Below are positions 48,757-61,719 of a stretch of DNA of 62,233 nt, in pieces (position 1 is the stretch's first letter; each line of letters opens with the position of its first letter). The stretch lies in contig NW_004086799.1 in NCBI RefSeq assembly GCF_000220395.1, forward strand, positions 1 through 62,233. The letters run 5' to 3'. The stretch comes from Ichthyophthirius multifiliis (Eukaryota > Ciliophora > Oligohymenophorea > Hymenostomatida). The position numbers and the translations under genes were made by a program. The notes beneath the pieces were generated by a model that was not told the origin of the DNA, made no database searches, and saw nothing but the letters and a program-made list of their open reading frames with translations.

Positions 48757-51418
48757 ATGAATGAAATCGATGTTAAAAATTTAGTATAAAACATAAAACT
48801 ATAATCTTCAAATCTATAAGTAATTTTTAAAATTACAAATATGTTATTTGACTTTTATAAATAAAAATTATATATATTTTATTAATTAACTTTAAATTAA
48901 AATGAAAATAGAAAATGCTTGAGAAATCTAAATAATCTTAAAAAGTTTACAGATAGGGTGTAAAATATTAGATATTCTAAAATTAATAATTTGATTTTCA
49001 AGAAGAATTTTAAAAAAGATTATTTTCTTAACAAATAAATAATTAAAATAATTATGAAATATAAAATAATAAATTAATATTTCTTAATTCAAATTTAGTA
49101 ACCCCGAATGGAAAAAAAGAATATCCAAATTAAATGACATAATATGAACAGAATTTGACTGATAAAATTGGTTAAAAGTTGAATTCTAATGTTATTAAAA
49201 ATTAATACTTAACGTTAAATTAAGGCTAATAAAAGCAATATTTGAAATAAAATATAATTAATAACTAAATATAAAAAAATCAAAATTAAATAAAGAAATA
49301 TTTTTAAGAATACTAATAATTTGAATAGAATTATTCAGATAGTGAATTAATTGATAAAGATTAATTTGATGTCAATTAAGATACTTTAGTTGATTATTTT
49401 TATGATGATGAATAATGGAAATACAAATTTTAAGGAAATATTAAGAATGTTAAAAGCGAAATATTTCATAAAAATAATAATTATAATACGCCAAAAATAA
49501 TAAATGATATTGATGATAGAAATAAATAGAATAATATTGAGAAATAATTATATAATAAATACAAAAATAATAACTTAAGTGAAACATAATTTTAAACATA
49601 TAAAAATAATTAATATAACTCATAAATTTTATAAAATAAATAAAATATTTATACAAATTTATAATTCAATATCTAAAAAAATAAAATATAAGATAGGTAT
49701 TAGAAAGATTCACAAATCAATTAAAATTTTAAAAACAATAATGATAAACATACATATTTTGATAATCTAAATGAAGTTCAGAAAATGTTTGGCAAAATTA
49801 AACAAAACGATAAAATTTAATAGTAGAATACTTAAGAAGAATAATTTTTAAATAATAACATTACAAATTAAAAAAATATTAATTAAAAAATAAACTAACA
49901 AGAAGAAATGTTGAAATTTAAATTATAACAATGTAATTTATTTATAAAATAATAATATTTGATTTATAAAAAGTTACCATCATAATTATATATGTATTTT
50001 TTATAGAAATAAAAATAGAAGAAAATTTAAGGATATAAATTGAATCAAGTCAAACAATAATTAAAAAATTATAAAACTAGGTTTAATTAATTTAAGATGA
50101 ACTAAATGATTATAAATAAGCTTTTAGTTCAATAGTTAAAAAGTGTATTTAAATTAAAAATTAACTTAACACTAATGAACAATAAAAAAGATTAGATTTT
50201 TATTAAAAATAAATCATTGAAGAAAAAGTATTAAATTATTTTTATTTTTTCTTATTTTTAAATTTTTAATAAAATAATTTAAAAAAGAAATAAAATTAAT
50301 CTTTATTTATGAACAATTAAAAATTTAAACAAAAAATATAAAAAATAGCTGAAAATATAAAATAATATTAGATTTAAGAAAATTAGTTTTATAAAGATTT
50401 AAAAGTATAATTAACAAAAAAATTTGTTTATTTTATATTTATATATATTTATAAAAAAGGAAAATAATTATAATTTAATATAATAAAATAATTATTTGTA
50501 GCAATTATTAAAATTAGCTGTAATAAATGATAAAAGCATTGAGAAAATATAGATTTTAATTGAAGATAATGAAAAAAAAGATTTTTTAAGTAATGTCGAG
50601 AAAAGTATAAATAATATTGAAGAAAACATTGATACAAGTACCTTTTTAAAACAATATATTGGAATTAAAAAAGAAAGAGAAGAAAAAATATAATAAGACA
50701 ACAAAAGTATTTTATCTAATACATATGGATTTAATATTGATGATAGTAATAATAGCGATATGTTAGATTTATATGAAGATACAAACATAAAAAAAGTAGA
50801 AGAAGAAAACTAATAAAAACAAAATAATTTAAAAGGAATTATAAATTAAATAAGTGTCTTAGAAGGAGCCTATACAATTGAAAAAACTAAAATTAAAACG
50901 AAAAAAACAATCTGTAAAATAGAGAAGCAGCATCTCCAATTAACAATATTAATAACAATAATATAAATAATATTAATAATAGTAGTATTATCAATAATAA
51001 CTCCGTTTTTAATATTAAAGTAAATAGCAATAAAAGCATTTTTAGTAGTATTAGCAACTTTTAGAATGTAAATGTAAAAAAAGAAGAACATAAATAACAA
51101 AATAATAATAATAATAATAATTCCTCTTTAATTAATATTACAAGTATATTAGATAAGAATAACCAATCTTAGTAAAGCAATGTGAATTTCTCTCAAAAAA
51201 AACTCAAATAAAACGATGATGATATAATTATTTTAAATTATTAACAAAGTAATTCTACAAAAGATGATATTAATTAAATAAAAGAATATGATAATTGGAC
51301 AAATGATGAAACCATTTAAAATTAATAAAGCTAATTTTAAAATAATTTGCTTACAAATGAAAGCAGTAAATTTGAAGAATAAATTAACTTTAAAATTTTC
51401 TCGACATAAAAAGATTGA
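48757..51418 (+). CDS. Asn/Gln-rich low-complexity protein with coiled-coil centre
   Basis: Plus strand, ATG 48757-48759 to TGA 51416-51418, roughly 800 aa with at least four introns (48820-48911, about 49933-50006, about 50231-50290, 50411-50459). The N-terminal third has patches such as NLVTPNGKKEYPNQMTQYEQ. A Gln/Lys coiled coil lies in the middle (IESSQTIIKKLQNQVQLIQD, ELNDYKQAFSSIVKKCIQIK). The C-terminal third is Asn/Ser-rich with Asp clusters (NNINNSSIINNNSVF, KQNDDDIIILNYQQSNSTKD). The A7 run at 50901-50907 breaks the frame; one extra A joins KIKTKK to NNLQNREAASPINN. No conserved domain recognised. The bias suits a scaffold or RNA-granule protein, but that is only a guess. Confidence 0.6.
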
Positions 51419-51662
51419 ATTTATATAAGAAGAGTAGAGTAAATTAAAAAAATATTTAGAATAATTGTTTATATAATTTTTATATTATTTATTTATATAA
51501 TTATTCTTATTTGTTTTATTATTTTTATATTTTATAAATTTAAATTTTATTGTATTTTTTTTATTATTTACCATTCTTATAAATAAAGTTAAAATATTAA
51601 TTAAATTTAGATTAAATAAATACTTTTTATGTATATTAATTACTTCATATTTTTTAAAAAAT

Positions 51663-51812
51663 TCACCATATTAAAAATTGCTATTATCGAATTTTTCTCG
51701 CCATTTTTTGTATTTTTAAAAAAATAAAAATCAATTTGAGCAAATAATACACTAAAAAATCATTAATTAAACTGGTATTGGGAAAAAAATGCCTGCGTAC
51801 ATTAATTTTCAT
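51663..51812 (-). CDS. Possible 49-aa small membrane protein
   Basis: ATG 51812-51810 to TGA 51665-51663 on the minus strand. The N-terminus, MKINVRRHFFPNTSLINDF, is followed by a single hydrophobic helix (LVYYLLKLIFIFL) and a basic KMARKIRQQQ end. The N-terminal part has codons richer in G/C than the spacer. Very short, so chance is possible. No family known to me. Confidence 0.33.
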
Positions 51813-52106
51813 ATATAAGAATCAATTCTTTTTATAATTAATATATTTATCCAATTAAATAGTTTATTTTTTATATAATTATTAATTTTTAAAAAATTTA
51901 TAATGTAAAATTATTTAACTAATTATTGTTTTCTATAAGACAAAATAAAGAAATTTCCTTAATGAAGAAATACAAACATTTTAGTTCAAATCAAATTTAA
52001 TTTTTTGTTTGATTTTCAAAACATAAAATAATTTTATTTAAATAATAAAATATTTTTAGTTATTTTAATTAATATTAATAACGAGAATATAATTTATTTT
52101 ATATAT

Positions 52107-52451
52107 ATGATGATGGTAAATGAGGTCTTAAAAAACGATTAGTATTTTATTTTACTTAGAAAAGGTATGACTCAAATAAAATATAAATCAGATGGAAAAA
52201 TAAAATGCAAATTCGAGGAGAAATTGGATATAAATGCATCTAATTATTATTAATCTGACAATTAGTTATATCGGTATTCTATTATTAGAAATAAAAATAA
52301 TTAAGGTGAATATAATGATAAAGTATGGAAATAACAAGAAAATTAAATTATAACCGAATAATTAATTATCATAATAATATAAATTTATATTATTTGTTTT
52401 TATTTTATTTTATAATTTTTTTAAAAAATTTAATCAAAAAAAAAAAGATGA
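52107..52451 (+). CDS. Small hydrophilic protein, unrecognised
   Basis: ATG 52107-52109 to TGA 52449-52451, 114 codons. The first 85 residues look genuine: NEVLKNDQYFILLRKGMTQI, KYKSDGKIKCKFEEKLDINA, YRYSIIRNKNNQGEY. Several TAG/TAA Gln codons occur in good context. The last 30 residues are Ile/Phe-rich and may be intron or spacer, so the real 3' end could be elsewhere (a donor GTGAAT at 52305 is possible). No motif recognised. Confidence 0.45.
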
Positions 52452-52657
52452 AGAAAAAACTTTTTGATTTGGTTTAAAAAAAGATTATAGAAAAAATAAA
52501 AAATATATGTGCAATTAAGTAATATCATTTTATAATAAAATATATATCTAAGAAATATTTACTTAATTAAAAATTTAAATATTATTATAAATCATAATAA
52601 GTAAGTTAATAAATTAAATATATATAAAAAAAAATATATATATATATATATCAAAAA

Positions 52658-53437
52658 ATGAAAGAGAATAAACTGTATATTGGTCTAGAAAAAATTTTAA
52701 TAATTATTTTAAATTTTTATATATCATTACATTATTTTATTTAGTTAATACATTCTGAAATTATCTAAAGTATATTTAATCCTTAAAAGTTGTTTGTATT
52801 CTAAATATTTAATATCAAAGGTCATATTTATTAATAAGATATAATTTGATCTGGAATTTTTGATTTATTTTTAAACTAAAAAAAAGGTTTATCAATATAC
52901 TAAATTTTTGTAATGTTTTAATTTGAAAAATATAATCTAATATATTATTTAAGGGTTAATTATAATTTTCAAAAACCCAATATAATTTTAAATTTTTTAC
53001 TTTTGATGGTAATCCAATTATTTTTTTATGAAATATTATGTTAAACCTTGGCTTTTTAGTATATTTGGCCTGCTTTATTAGATTTTTAATGTTTTTTTAA
53101 ATTAAAATTTAACAATTTGGTTAATATTTAATTGCTTTAAATTAATTATAGTATGTTTTGTATTTTTATTCATAATTAAACTTAAAATATCATTATTGCT
53201 TAATTTTTTTCATTCTTTATGAATTTTACGAATCTGATTTATTCCATAAATTAGATTGATTTGTTTATTCAAGGGTTATTTTACTTAAAGATAAGGTAGT
53301 ACTAACACTAAATCAAATATTTTTTTGTAAGTATTTTTATTTTCTCTTATATCCGAATTGATAAAAAAACAGAAATAAGAAAAAAAACATTTAAAATAAA
53401 ATAAATTATTAATATTTATAAAATTTTTAAATAATGA
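52658..53437 (+). CDS. Multi-pass membrane protein, unrecognised
   Basis: ATG 52658-52660 to TGA 53435-53437, about 260 aa if two one-base breaks are bridged (near 52838 and at T6 52993-52998). Hydrophobic helices alternate with short polar loops: KILIIILNFYISLHYF, LLLMVIQLFFYEILC, YIWPALLDFQCFFKL, MFCIFIHN and AQFFSFFMNFTNLIY, followed by a basic cytosolic-type tail. It looks like a 5-6 helix integral membrane protein. Codon composition is better than spacer, but no family fits. Confidence 0.48.
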
Positions 53438-53974
53438 AATCTTATTTATACAATAAAATTAAATAAATAATTTAAACAAATAAAAATAATAAATATATTT
53501 TTAAAAATAAAATTAAAACCAAAAATCTTAAAACTCTAATATATAAATAAAATTTATTATATCATAAAGCAATAAAATAATATCTTATAAAAAATTTGTA
53601 ATATTTCAATAATGGATAAGTCTTAAAAAAAAAAAAATTAATTATATATATTTAATTAATAATAAAAAAATGCTATTTAATAATCATTTTTTAATTTATA
53701 ATTTTTTTTCTTTAAAATTTTAAATTAGAAAATTATTATTTAATTAATAGGCTTTTTTTTTATAATCAGATCTAAATGCAAATTTTTGTGTTAAATAAAA
53801 AAATTAAATTTTAATTAATTTTTTTTTTCTTGTTTCATTAATTACAGGAACATATTATATATTCATATTTATTAATAAAATTATTATCGCTTATTTTTTA
53901 AAAAAACAGATTGACATTAATTGTTCACAATTATCTTATAGATGAATAAAAAAAACTAATATAAGAATATATAA

Positions 53975-54407
53975 TATGTCTTTAATAAATTATTAATAAA
54001 ATAAAATAAATAAAAAAATATCTTAAGCTATTAATTTATTTATATTTTTAAGAATATAATGATTATTATTATAATTAGTATTAAATTTAATATTTAATTC
54101 AATGTTTTGAAGATAGGAATTAAAAAATAATTCAACTTCTTGAAGGCATATTTAAAAGATAAATTTAAATACATATTTTTAAAATTTTAAGTCAAATTAA
54201 ATAGTTTAAAAAAACAGTAATTATATAGCTAAAGATGATCAAAATAAATTAAAAATTTTAGATATTAAGAAAAATGCTTAAATATTAATAAAAAAAAGTA
54301 AAGAAAATAAAACTAATAATTAATAAAAATTTAAATAAAAAAATTCTAATAATAATTATAAATAAAGGAAATATATAAAATATTAACAAAAAAATGAATT
54401 AATGTGA
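53975..54407 (+). CDS. Possible small basic protein
   Basis: Coding-like from about 54100: EDRNQKIIQLLEGIFKRQ, then after the A7 run 54208-54214, NSNYIAKDDQNKLKILDIKK and a Lys/Asn/Gln-rich tail ending KNELM and TGA 54405-54407. An ATG at 53975 gives MSLINYQQNKINKKISQAIN, but linking it to the rest needs an unrecognised intron. One missing base at 54208-54214 would join the two good segments. No function assigned. Confidence 0.33.
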
Positions 54408-54943
54408 AAATATAATAATAATAATTTATAATATTTTAAATTAAAAATATTAATAATAATATTAATTTATTTTAATAAATTTAATTTTTAAAAAATAATT
54501 AAATTTTATATAAAAAATAAAAAAAAATTTTAATAAAAAAAAATATTATAAAATTAAAAGTTTTATGCTATTTTAGTAAATATAAACAAAGAGAGAAAAA
54601 TCAGTAAAAATTTAAAATAATTTATTAAATAGATAAAAAAATAACGGGAATAAATTGTTTATATATAATAATTACTTTTTATGTGTTTCTTTGTATTTAA
54701 ATAATTTTATTATTTTAACCTTAATATATTATTATTAAATTTCATTAAAAATAAAGAACTTATGATTAATTTTATAATATTTAAATTATTTAGTTTATTT
54801 TTATTTAATATTTTTTTAATAAAATTAATTTTTATTAAATATTATACACACAAAAACATTTTTATAATTAAAAGCGTTATTTATTATTTTTTCTACAAAA
54901 ATGAATAAGTAAAAAAAATGATTTTATTTACTTTATAAGTTAT
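54408..54943. other. AT-rich intergenic region
   Basis: About 535 bp of A/T runs, no gene recognised. Confidence 0.45.
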
Positions 54944-55192
54944 TCATTATTAATTTTGATAGTCATTTTCATTTATTGAATGGTTTCTATGATATAATAA
55001 TGAATTTTTTCTAGCAGCTATTTACATTGAGCCTTTTCTTGATAATTTTGAAACTTATATTATTGAAGATTTCTATATTTTTTATATCTAAGGAGAATTT
55101 TTAAAAGAAACTTTATCAGTAGTTTAACTTTTAGTTTAACTATCTTTGCCAATTCCTAAACAGTTATTTACATTTATTCCTATACAACCCAT
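54944..55192 (-). CDS. 82-aa protein with N-terminal MGC dual-acylation motif
   Basis: Intronless, ATG 55192-55190, TGA 54946-54944. The protein begins MGCIGINVNNCLGIGKDSQT. Gly2 is placed for N-myristoylation and Cys3 for palmitoylation, so membrane anchoring is predicted. The remainder is polar, Ser/Gln/Lys-rich (KVSFKNSPQIQKIQKSSIIQ, KLSRKGSMQIAARKNSLLYH) and contains RKGS and RKNS sites that fit basophilic kinases such as PKA. No fold predicted. Possibly a small adaptor or ciliary-membrane protein. Confidence 0.55.
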
Positions 55193-55484
55193 TTTTTATA
55201 ATTTTTTTAATTTATTTATATAATAAAATAAATTTATAATATTATTAGTTAATAAAATAATTTTTTATTTGTATATATTTATAGTATAAATAAATTAAAA
55301 ATTTGAAAATATATAATAGACAACCATTGTTGTTAAAATTAAATATTTATAAAATAAAATATATATTTTTTTGAATATTAATTATAAAAATTTTTAATAA
55401 TAATTATTGTTATAAATAAATCTTAACTTCATTTATTATTTGTAATTTAAAAAAATAAAAAACACACAAAGAAAAACAAAAACT

Positions 55485-56877
55485 TCAAATTTTTGAATTT
55501 TTAGTAACTTAATGGAATGCTGCAGCAACTTAGCCAACATTTTTGGTATTTAATCCAGCTACACTAATTCTTCCAGATCCAACCAAATAAATATGATGGT
55601 CATTTATAAGACTATTAACTTGATCTTTGTTAACTCCCTTTTTTAATTAAAAATTGAATAAAATATATAAAAAATTGAATTACTGTGTAGGCAAACATTC
55701 CTCTTTAATTAGTAATATGGCTCCAATTATGAGTAGATCCAACATCTTTTAAGTTTTTTACAAGAGATTTTCTCATTATAGCTATTCTATCAGCCATTTC
55801 CTTCACTTCTTAGTACCATAACTATAATAAATCAGGGTTAGAAAGGATAATTTCAGCTATTCTGGCACCATGTAAAGGAGGAGAAGAAACTTAAGGTCTA
55901 ATTACTTATTTAACTTAAGAAAGTACGTGCTTTTATTCATTAGCGTCTTTAGTAAGAATCGAAATAGAACCAATTCTTTGACCATATAATCCCATAGATT
56001 TAGCAAAAGATTAAGCCAATAACATATTTACACCTGCTTCAGCAAATATTCTAACAGAAGCTGAATCAGCTTAGCAATCACCACTTGTAAATCCTTGATA
56101 AGCCATATCCATAAAGCAAATATGATTCTTCTTTAAGAATAAGTCTTTTAATTCTTTCCATTATTCAACTGATAAATCACATCCAGTTGGATTATGAGCA
56201 CATGCATGCATAACCAATACGGAACCATCCTTCATTTTTGATATATCATCATGTAATTTTTAGAAATTCACGTTCTTCAAAGCGGGATCATAATAGAAAT
56301 ATTCTTTAACTTAAAATCCAGCATCTTAAGCGATGTTTCTATGATTAGGCCATGTTGGATTAGGAATATATACTGTGGTATCAGCTGGAAGGAATTTTTT
56401 ACAAAAATCTAATCCAACTCTTAAAGCGCCTGTTCCTGATAAAGCTTAAGCTCCTACTATACGATCTTTGTTTGAGTTATAAAAAGCATTTCCATATCCT
56501 AATTTAAGAGCTAAATTAATGAAATTTACATTTCCTTCGATTGGAAGATATTCATTGTCAAGATTTTTTTCCATTATTATTTAACTTGCCTTTTTTGTAT
56601 ATTATTTTAATTTCAATTTTGCTTTTATTTTATTTTAATACCTTTTAGACACATTTTAATATTACTGGCTTGCCATTATCATCTCTGTAAGCTCCTACAG
56701 ATAAGTTAACTTTGTTTTAAGCAGAATCTTTTTTGAATGCTTCGGCAACACCTATGTATTTTATAAAACTTAATTTAATTATTAATTTAATTTATTTTTA
56801 CCTAGAACTGGATCTGGGGGATTCAAAGGAACTCCACTCCATAATGAAAAACCTCTTTTTACTACTCTTTAAATCAT
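55485..56877 (-). CDS. Aspartate aminotransferase, mitochondrial type
   Basis: Four minus-strand exons (56802-56877, 56642-56751, 55684-56589, 55485-55637), introns 46-52 nt, 414 aa, no breaks. It catalyses PLP-dependent exchange between aspartate/2-oxoglutarate and oxaloacetate/glutamate, linking amino-acid and malate-aspartate metabolism. Visible motifs are [51 protein letters not shown], the PLP aspartate in [13 protein letters not shown], the active-site lysine in [19 protein letters not shown] and [20 protein letters not shown] at the end. The N-terminus [17 protein letters not shown] is basic with a Ser and Arg pattern like a mitochondrial presequence. This fits the GOT2-like branch. 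Confidence 0.95.
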
Positions 56878-57142
56878 TTTTTTTTTTCTTAGTTTTATAA
56901 TTTGATATAATTTTATTAAATCTATTTTTATTTAAATAAAAAATAAGAATTAATTAAAATGTTGATGTAATACGTAACTTTTTTAAAATACGTGTTAAAT
57001 AATATCTTTTAGTGATATATTTTTTTATTAAAATTTAAAGAATTAGCAAAATTATAAATTTTAATAAATATTATATTTATATATAAAATATTTAGAATAA
57101 TTTAATATATAAATTTATTTTCTTTAATATTTTAAAAATTAT

Positions 57143-59839
57143 TCATTATTTTTTTATTTTATCTCTTTATGTAAAAAAATGAGAATCATTTTTTTAAATT
57201 TAATTAAAATCAAATTTTTAAGATAAAGATGATATTTTTTTAATTGTTAAATTAAAAATTTCTTTAAACCTTTCAAAGGAAATTAATAATCAAATCTCTC
57301 TTTACTACTAGAATTTATATAATATTTAGATAGGCTTTATTTTTTTTCAAAATCATCATTTATATCACTATTGTTTATCTAACTTTATTAGGTAAAATTT
57401 AAGTTTGATTTGTTTTATGAATTACTTTTTTATTAATTTTTTTTTATTAAATTTTATTTATTTTTTATCTTTTTATTATTATTATTATGGCATAATTATT
57501 TATTTTTTAAAGGTGTTTTTATTGCTTCATTTTTTATTATAAATAAAATAACTTTATTATTTTAATTATTTACTTGTTTGTGAATAATCTAAACTCTTTT
57601 TTTCTTAACTTTATTGACTTTATTGTTTGATTTTTTTAAGTTTTAATAACTTATTTTCATTATTAAGATTGATAAATATATTATTTTTTAATATTTATGA
57701 CATTTTGTCCAAAATTTATTTATTTTTTAACTATTCTTTAAATTAAAAACCTGCTTCTATATTTGTTGCTTTAATTGAGGATTTTTTTTGAGATTAATTA
57801 TTTTCATTTGACTTCTAAGTATTTAAATTATTTATTGAAGGAGAAGATTTTCTAGCTTTTAATATATTTTTTTTATCAATTTTATTTTTACTTTTATGAT
57901 TATTTAACAAATTTAATTTTTCATTGAAAAATTCAACTTTTTTTTCACAACTTTTTTCATTTTTATCATTCTAATCTTCATAATATTATATTATTAAAAA
58001 ATTAAACAAAAATGTTTTTGTTATAATATAATACTTTGTTAAATATTTACTTAAGAATTATATTCTTATTAAAAACTTTCTTCTTCTAACTTTTTTATAT
58101 TTAATTTATTTTCAAATTTATATATTTAAATTTTACTATTATTTCTAAGCTTTAATTGTAATGCTTATGATAAGAATTTATTAAATGATTAATATAAGGA
58201 CTTTTACAAGTAATATGTTAGCAAGAAATCTATATAGCTTTTAAATGTAGAATTTAGCTATTTTATAAATTATAATTTTCTGCTTTTTCTGATTAGTTAT
58301 TTTTTTCAGTTTCAATTAATCTTAATTCAGTTGCTATCGTAAAATATGTAATTGATAAATAAATTACTTTTTCTAAAATCATTTTTTTTGAAATTTCATA
58401 CATAATATCTCCAAAAAAAAAACAAAAATCTTCGTATTTAATACCTTCCATATGCATAATTTATCCAATATTAAAGTTTTAAATCCATTAAGATGCATTT
58501 TAAACTCCTAAAATAGATCTTTTTGCATCTTCTTTTTAATTTTAAATTTAAGTAAGTTAAATTCTGATATGTTTCTCGTTATTTTCAGGATTATTTTTCC
58601 AAAAATAAAGAGTTTTCTTTGTATCTTTGAAATGTTCATTTTGGGATTTATTATCATCATTTATATTTAAAAGATTTTATACTGAAGATATTATTTTGTA
58701 AGCATTTTAAATTACTAACTTTTAAAAACAAATTATTTCAGTTATTTTTAAGTTTTTTTCTTAAAAATAGCTTTAATTTTAACTTTTTTTCCTTGTATTT
58801 TCATTCTACATATTCTTTTCGCAAAACTAAAAAGATTAATTAAATATTTTTTTTAAAAGATCTAAACATTGGTATCCTGTTTCTAATGCTTTTTCATGCC
58901 TTTTTTTATTTATTTTTAAATTATAAATATATTTTATTTAATACTATTCTTATTAAGATAATATCGCACAATATTATAAGTAGGATTTTACTAAAAAAGT
59001 TTATTTTTTTATTTTATAAGCGAGAATTTCTTTTTAATTCTAAAAAATATTATTTAAACTTAAGGAATCTTCTTCTAAACTTACTTTTAAGTTGTAAATT
59101 ACTCCATCTAAATATTAAGAACATTTATCTAAAATCCAAAGGCTATAATTATAGTTTTTTTATTTATAAACACATTTAAAATTGTTACCTTTAATATGTA
59201 CAAGCTCTATTATATAATGCAACTATTATTAAATTTCTATCAATTTCTTTTCCACAACTTGCTGCAAACTTAATATAATTAATTAAAAATAATAGTTAAA
59301 TAATAATAAAAATAATTTTTAATTTTAAATATATAAAAAAAATATTAATCATTATATATAAATAGATTTATTGAAATAATGAAAAAAGTTTATTTATATA
59401 ACTTCAAGCATTTTTTCAACTTATTTAAACATAATTAAAGCTTATTTATTGTTTTCACAATTTAACAATTAAACAGCTTCATCATTCATATTTATTATTT
59501 ACTGAAAATATTAATCTAGTTTTTAATTTTATTTAAAAAACTAGGTTTAAAACGAAAAAGCTTAATTTAAATTTAGTTTTTACCTTGATTTTAAAGCAAT
59601 AATTTTTATTTAATTTTTTCGATTTCTTTAAATTCGTCTTTTTAATACCCTAAAGATTTTTAAGAATTAAAATCTTCATTTTCAAATTCATATGAACTGG
59701 ACGTGTTTTTTAATTATTCTTTCTATTTTTCTACGTTAAAATTAATAGTTTTAAGTTTTATAATATTTTCAATTTTCTATTCACATGATTTTTAGGTGTC
59801 TTATAATTTTAAAATTTTATCATTTTTGAAAGTTTACAT
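57143..59839 (-). CDS. TPR-repeat protein with long low-complexity tail
   Basis: Five minus-strand exons (59584-59839, 59403-59515, 59189-59268, 58035-59142, 57143-57970), introns 46-134 nt, about 795 aa. After an 85-residue polar N-terminus come TPR-like helices: QALIMFKQVEKMLEFAASCG, KEIDRNLIIVALYNRACTYQ, DKCSQYLDGVIYNLKVSLEE, VKSYLQYCAILSQQ, KRHEKALETGYQCLDLLKK, then IKYEDFCFFFGDIMYEISKK and LSITYFTIATELRLIE. The C-terminal third is Lys/Asn/Ser-rich (LKARKSSPSINN, SSSKERFDYQFPLKG). Such TPR proteins are abundant in ciliates and no partner is known to me. Three one-base breaks lie in the last exon (57530-57535, 57427-57460, 57191-57197), all in A/T runs. Confidence 0.7.
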
Positions 59840-59996
59840 TTTATTATATAATTTAATATTTTAGCTTTTTATAATTAATAATTTAATATTTTTATTAGTT
59901 AAAAATAATAACAATTTAAATTTAAGTTAATATATTTAATTTCAAAATCATTTGTTTAAAATAAACAAATAAATTTCTTATTTTTATATATATATA

Positions 59997-60050
<54 letters not shown>

Positions 60051-60407
60051 ATAATAAGTTTTTTAATTAAAATTTATTTTTTAATTTTATTATTTTTATT
60101 AAAATTTATAAAAATTTGTTACTAAAACTTTTTTTATCTCTTTTAAATCAAATATTTATTAATTTTAAATATATTTATTAATTTAAATAAAATATTATTC
60201 CTAGAACCTTTTTGGGGTTTATAGCAACTGGATGCTTATTTATTAAACATTTGATACAGCATTCATCCTTTATTTTATTTTTTAGAAGTGTAATGTATAT
60301 CTATACTCCATAAACTTTTCCTTATAATAAGACTTATATACTTAAATTAAGATATGGATTAATTAAATTTAATTATAATTAGATTAAAATTGTTTCAGAG
60401 TGTTATA
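59840..60407. other. Spacer with TA microsatellite and a coding-like minus-strand patch
   Basis: A nearly pure TA array runs 59985-60048. On the minus strand between about 60370 and 60190 a frame without TGA reads GKVYGVQIYITLLKNKIKDE then CCIKCLINKHPVAINPKKVL. This looks protein-like (CxxC-type cluster) but lacks a clear ATG and runs into A/T sequence. Possibly an exon of an unrecognised gene. Confidence 0.35.
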
Positions 60408-60795
60408 ATGAGTGGAACATTCATTTTATAATTTATAGAGAGATATATTATTGTGAAGTAAAGTGGAGATTTAGATATTTAAAAATATTTTCATAATAAT
60501 TACCGATATTTAACATTATTTTAGAAATAATTTAATTTAAAAGCACAATTTAAACAAGGAAAAAGTAATTTTATTTTACACAAGAAGATTCAAAATATCA
60601 TTCTGCTTAAAATACTAAATGTGAAGTTTTAATTATTACTAAAAACTCAAAAAGTAAATTTTCTCAAGATTTAATCTAATTAAAGGATAGTTAGAGGATT
60701 AATACATTTTTAAGAAAATTATAATGGAAAAAAATATAGCTATTATTTTTTTTATAAATTTTCAAAATACTAAAATAAAATTAATTTTAAGTATT
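60408..60795 (+). CDS. Possible small protein of about 130 aa, unrecognised
   Basis: ATG 60408-60410 follows a good acceptor (TTTCAG), so an upstream exon is possible. The first segment is MSGTFILQFIERYIIVKQSG then DLDIQKYFHNNYRYLTLFQK. After one missing base near 60560-60585 comes TQEDSKYHSAQNTKCEVLII, TKNSKSKFSQDLIQLKDSQR and INTFLRKLQWKK. Both halves look coding and join under the same one-base pattern seen elsewhere in the window. The stop is uncertain (first TGA in the second frame near 60790). A distant likeness to SRP14/SRP9-type small alpha-beta proteins was considered but is too weak to assign. Confidence 0.4.
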
Positions 60796-61169
60796 ATTTT
60801 AGACAATTTTTAAATATAAAAAAATACCTAAAAATAACAGTTAGAATTTTCAAACTGTGGTAAAAATTTAAGTTTATAAAAAAAATATTAAAAATATTTA
60901 AAAACTTAAAAATTATTTAATTAGAATAAGATATTTTCAAACTTAGTAAAAAAATAAAAAAACATGTTTCAATTTATTCCTTTTGCTTATATTTTTTCTG
61001 TTTATTAAATAATGTTATTTCATTAAAAAATAAACGCAATCATTAGGATTTTTTTATAAATTTGAGATTGAAATTGAATAATAAATATACCATATTTTAA
61101 TATATGTGATTCCATATTTTTTTTTATATAAAAAATTAAATGATTTTTTTATACATTATTAATTTTTTT

Positions 61170-61425
61170 TCATCTTTCATCATCAATATCTTTTAATTAA
61201 AGGTTCTTTTTAAAGCATATCATATTCTTTTTTGATGGGATCTACTTAAGGATATTAATTTTTTTAATTTTATATTTATCGGATTTAATAAAAAAATAAT
61301 CATTAAAAACTGTTTGATACAATTAAATTTTTTTAAATATTTCAAGATAACATATATATAATAATTAACATATGATAAAAAAAATATAATAGAAAATAAA
61401 AAAAAATTAAATCTAAAAACATTTA
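61170..61425 (-). CDS. Possible C-terminal exon of a membrane protein
   Basis: Minus-strand frame ending TGA 61172-61170. A Phe/Ile-rich hydrophobic stretch precedes YLEIFKKIQLYQTVFNDYFF, IKSDKYKIKKINILKQIPSK and KNMICFKKNLQLKDIDDER. The last 50 residues are clearly protein-like. No in-frame ATG is close, so the start or an upstream exon is missing. No family recognised. Confidence 0.35.
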
Positions 61426-61719
61426 AAATTTTAACTATTTAAATATAGTATTTAATATAAAATATTTATCATAATTTTATTTTTGAATTAGTTTGTTATT
61501 TTAAGAAAAAACCAAATTTTTTTAATAAAGAAACAAGCCAAAAAAAAATATATCTATAATAATTTTCATATTAAATTGATTAAAATAAATAAAAAAAATA
61601 TCCACGCTAAATGCAAAAGCGCAAAAAACAAAATAAATTAAATTAATTCTAATATATTATTTATATTTCAATTCTTCACTAATTAAAATATTCATTTTCA
61701 ATATTTTAATTCTTATTCT

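Noticed and set aside
59985-60048. TA array as a mobile-element end or regulatory site
   Set aside because: It is a simple microsatellite with no flanking duplication. Similar arrays occur at 86-170, 16900-16990 and 47178-47234.
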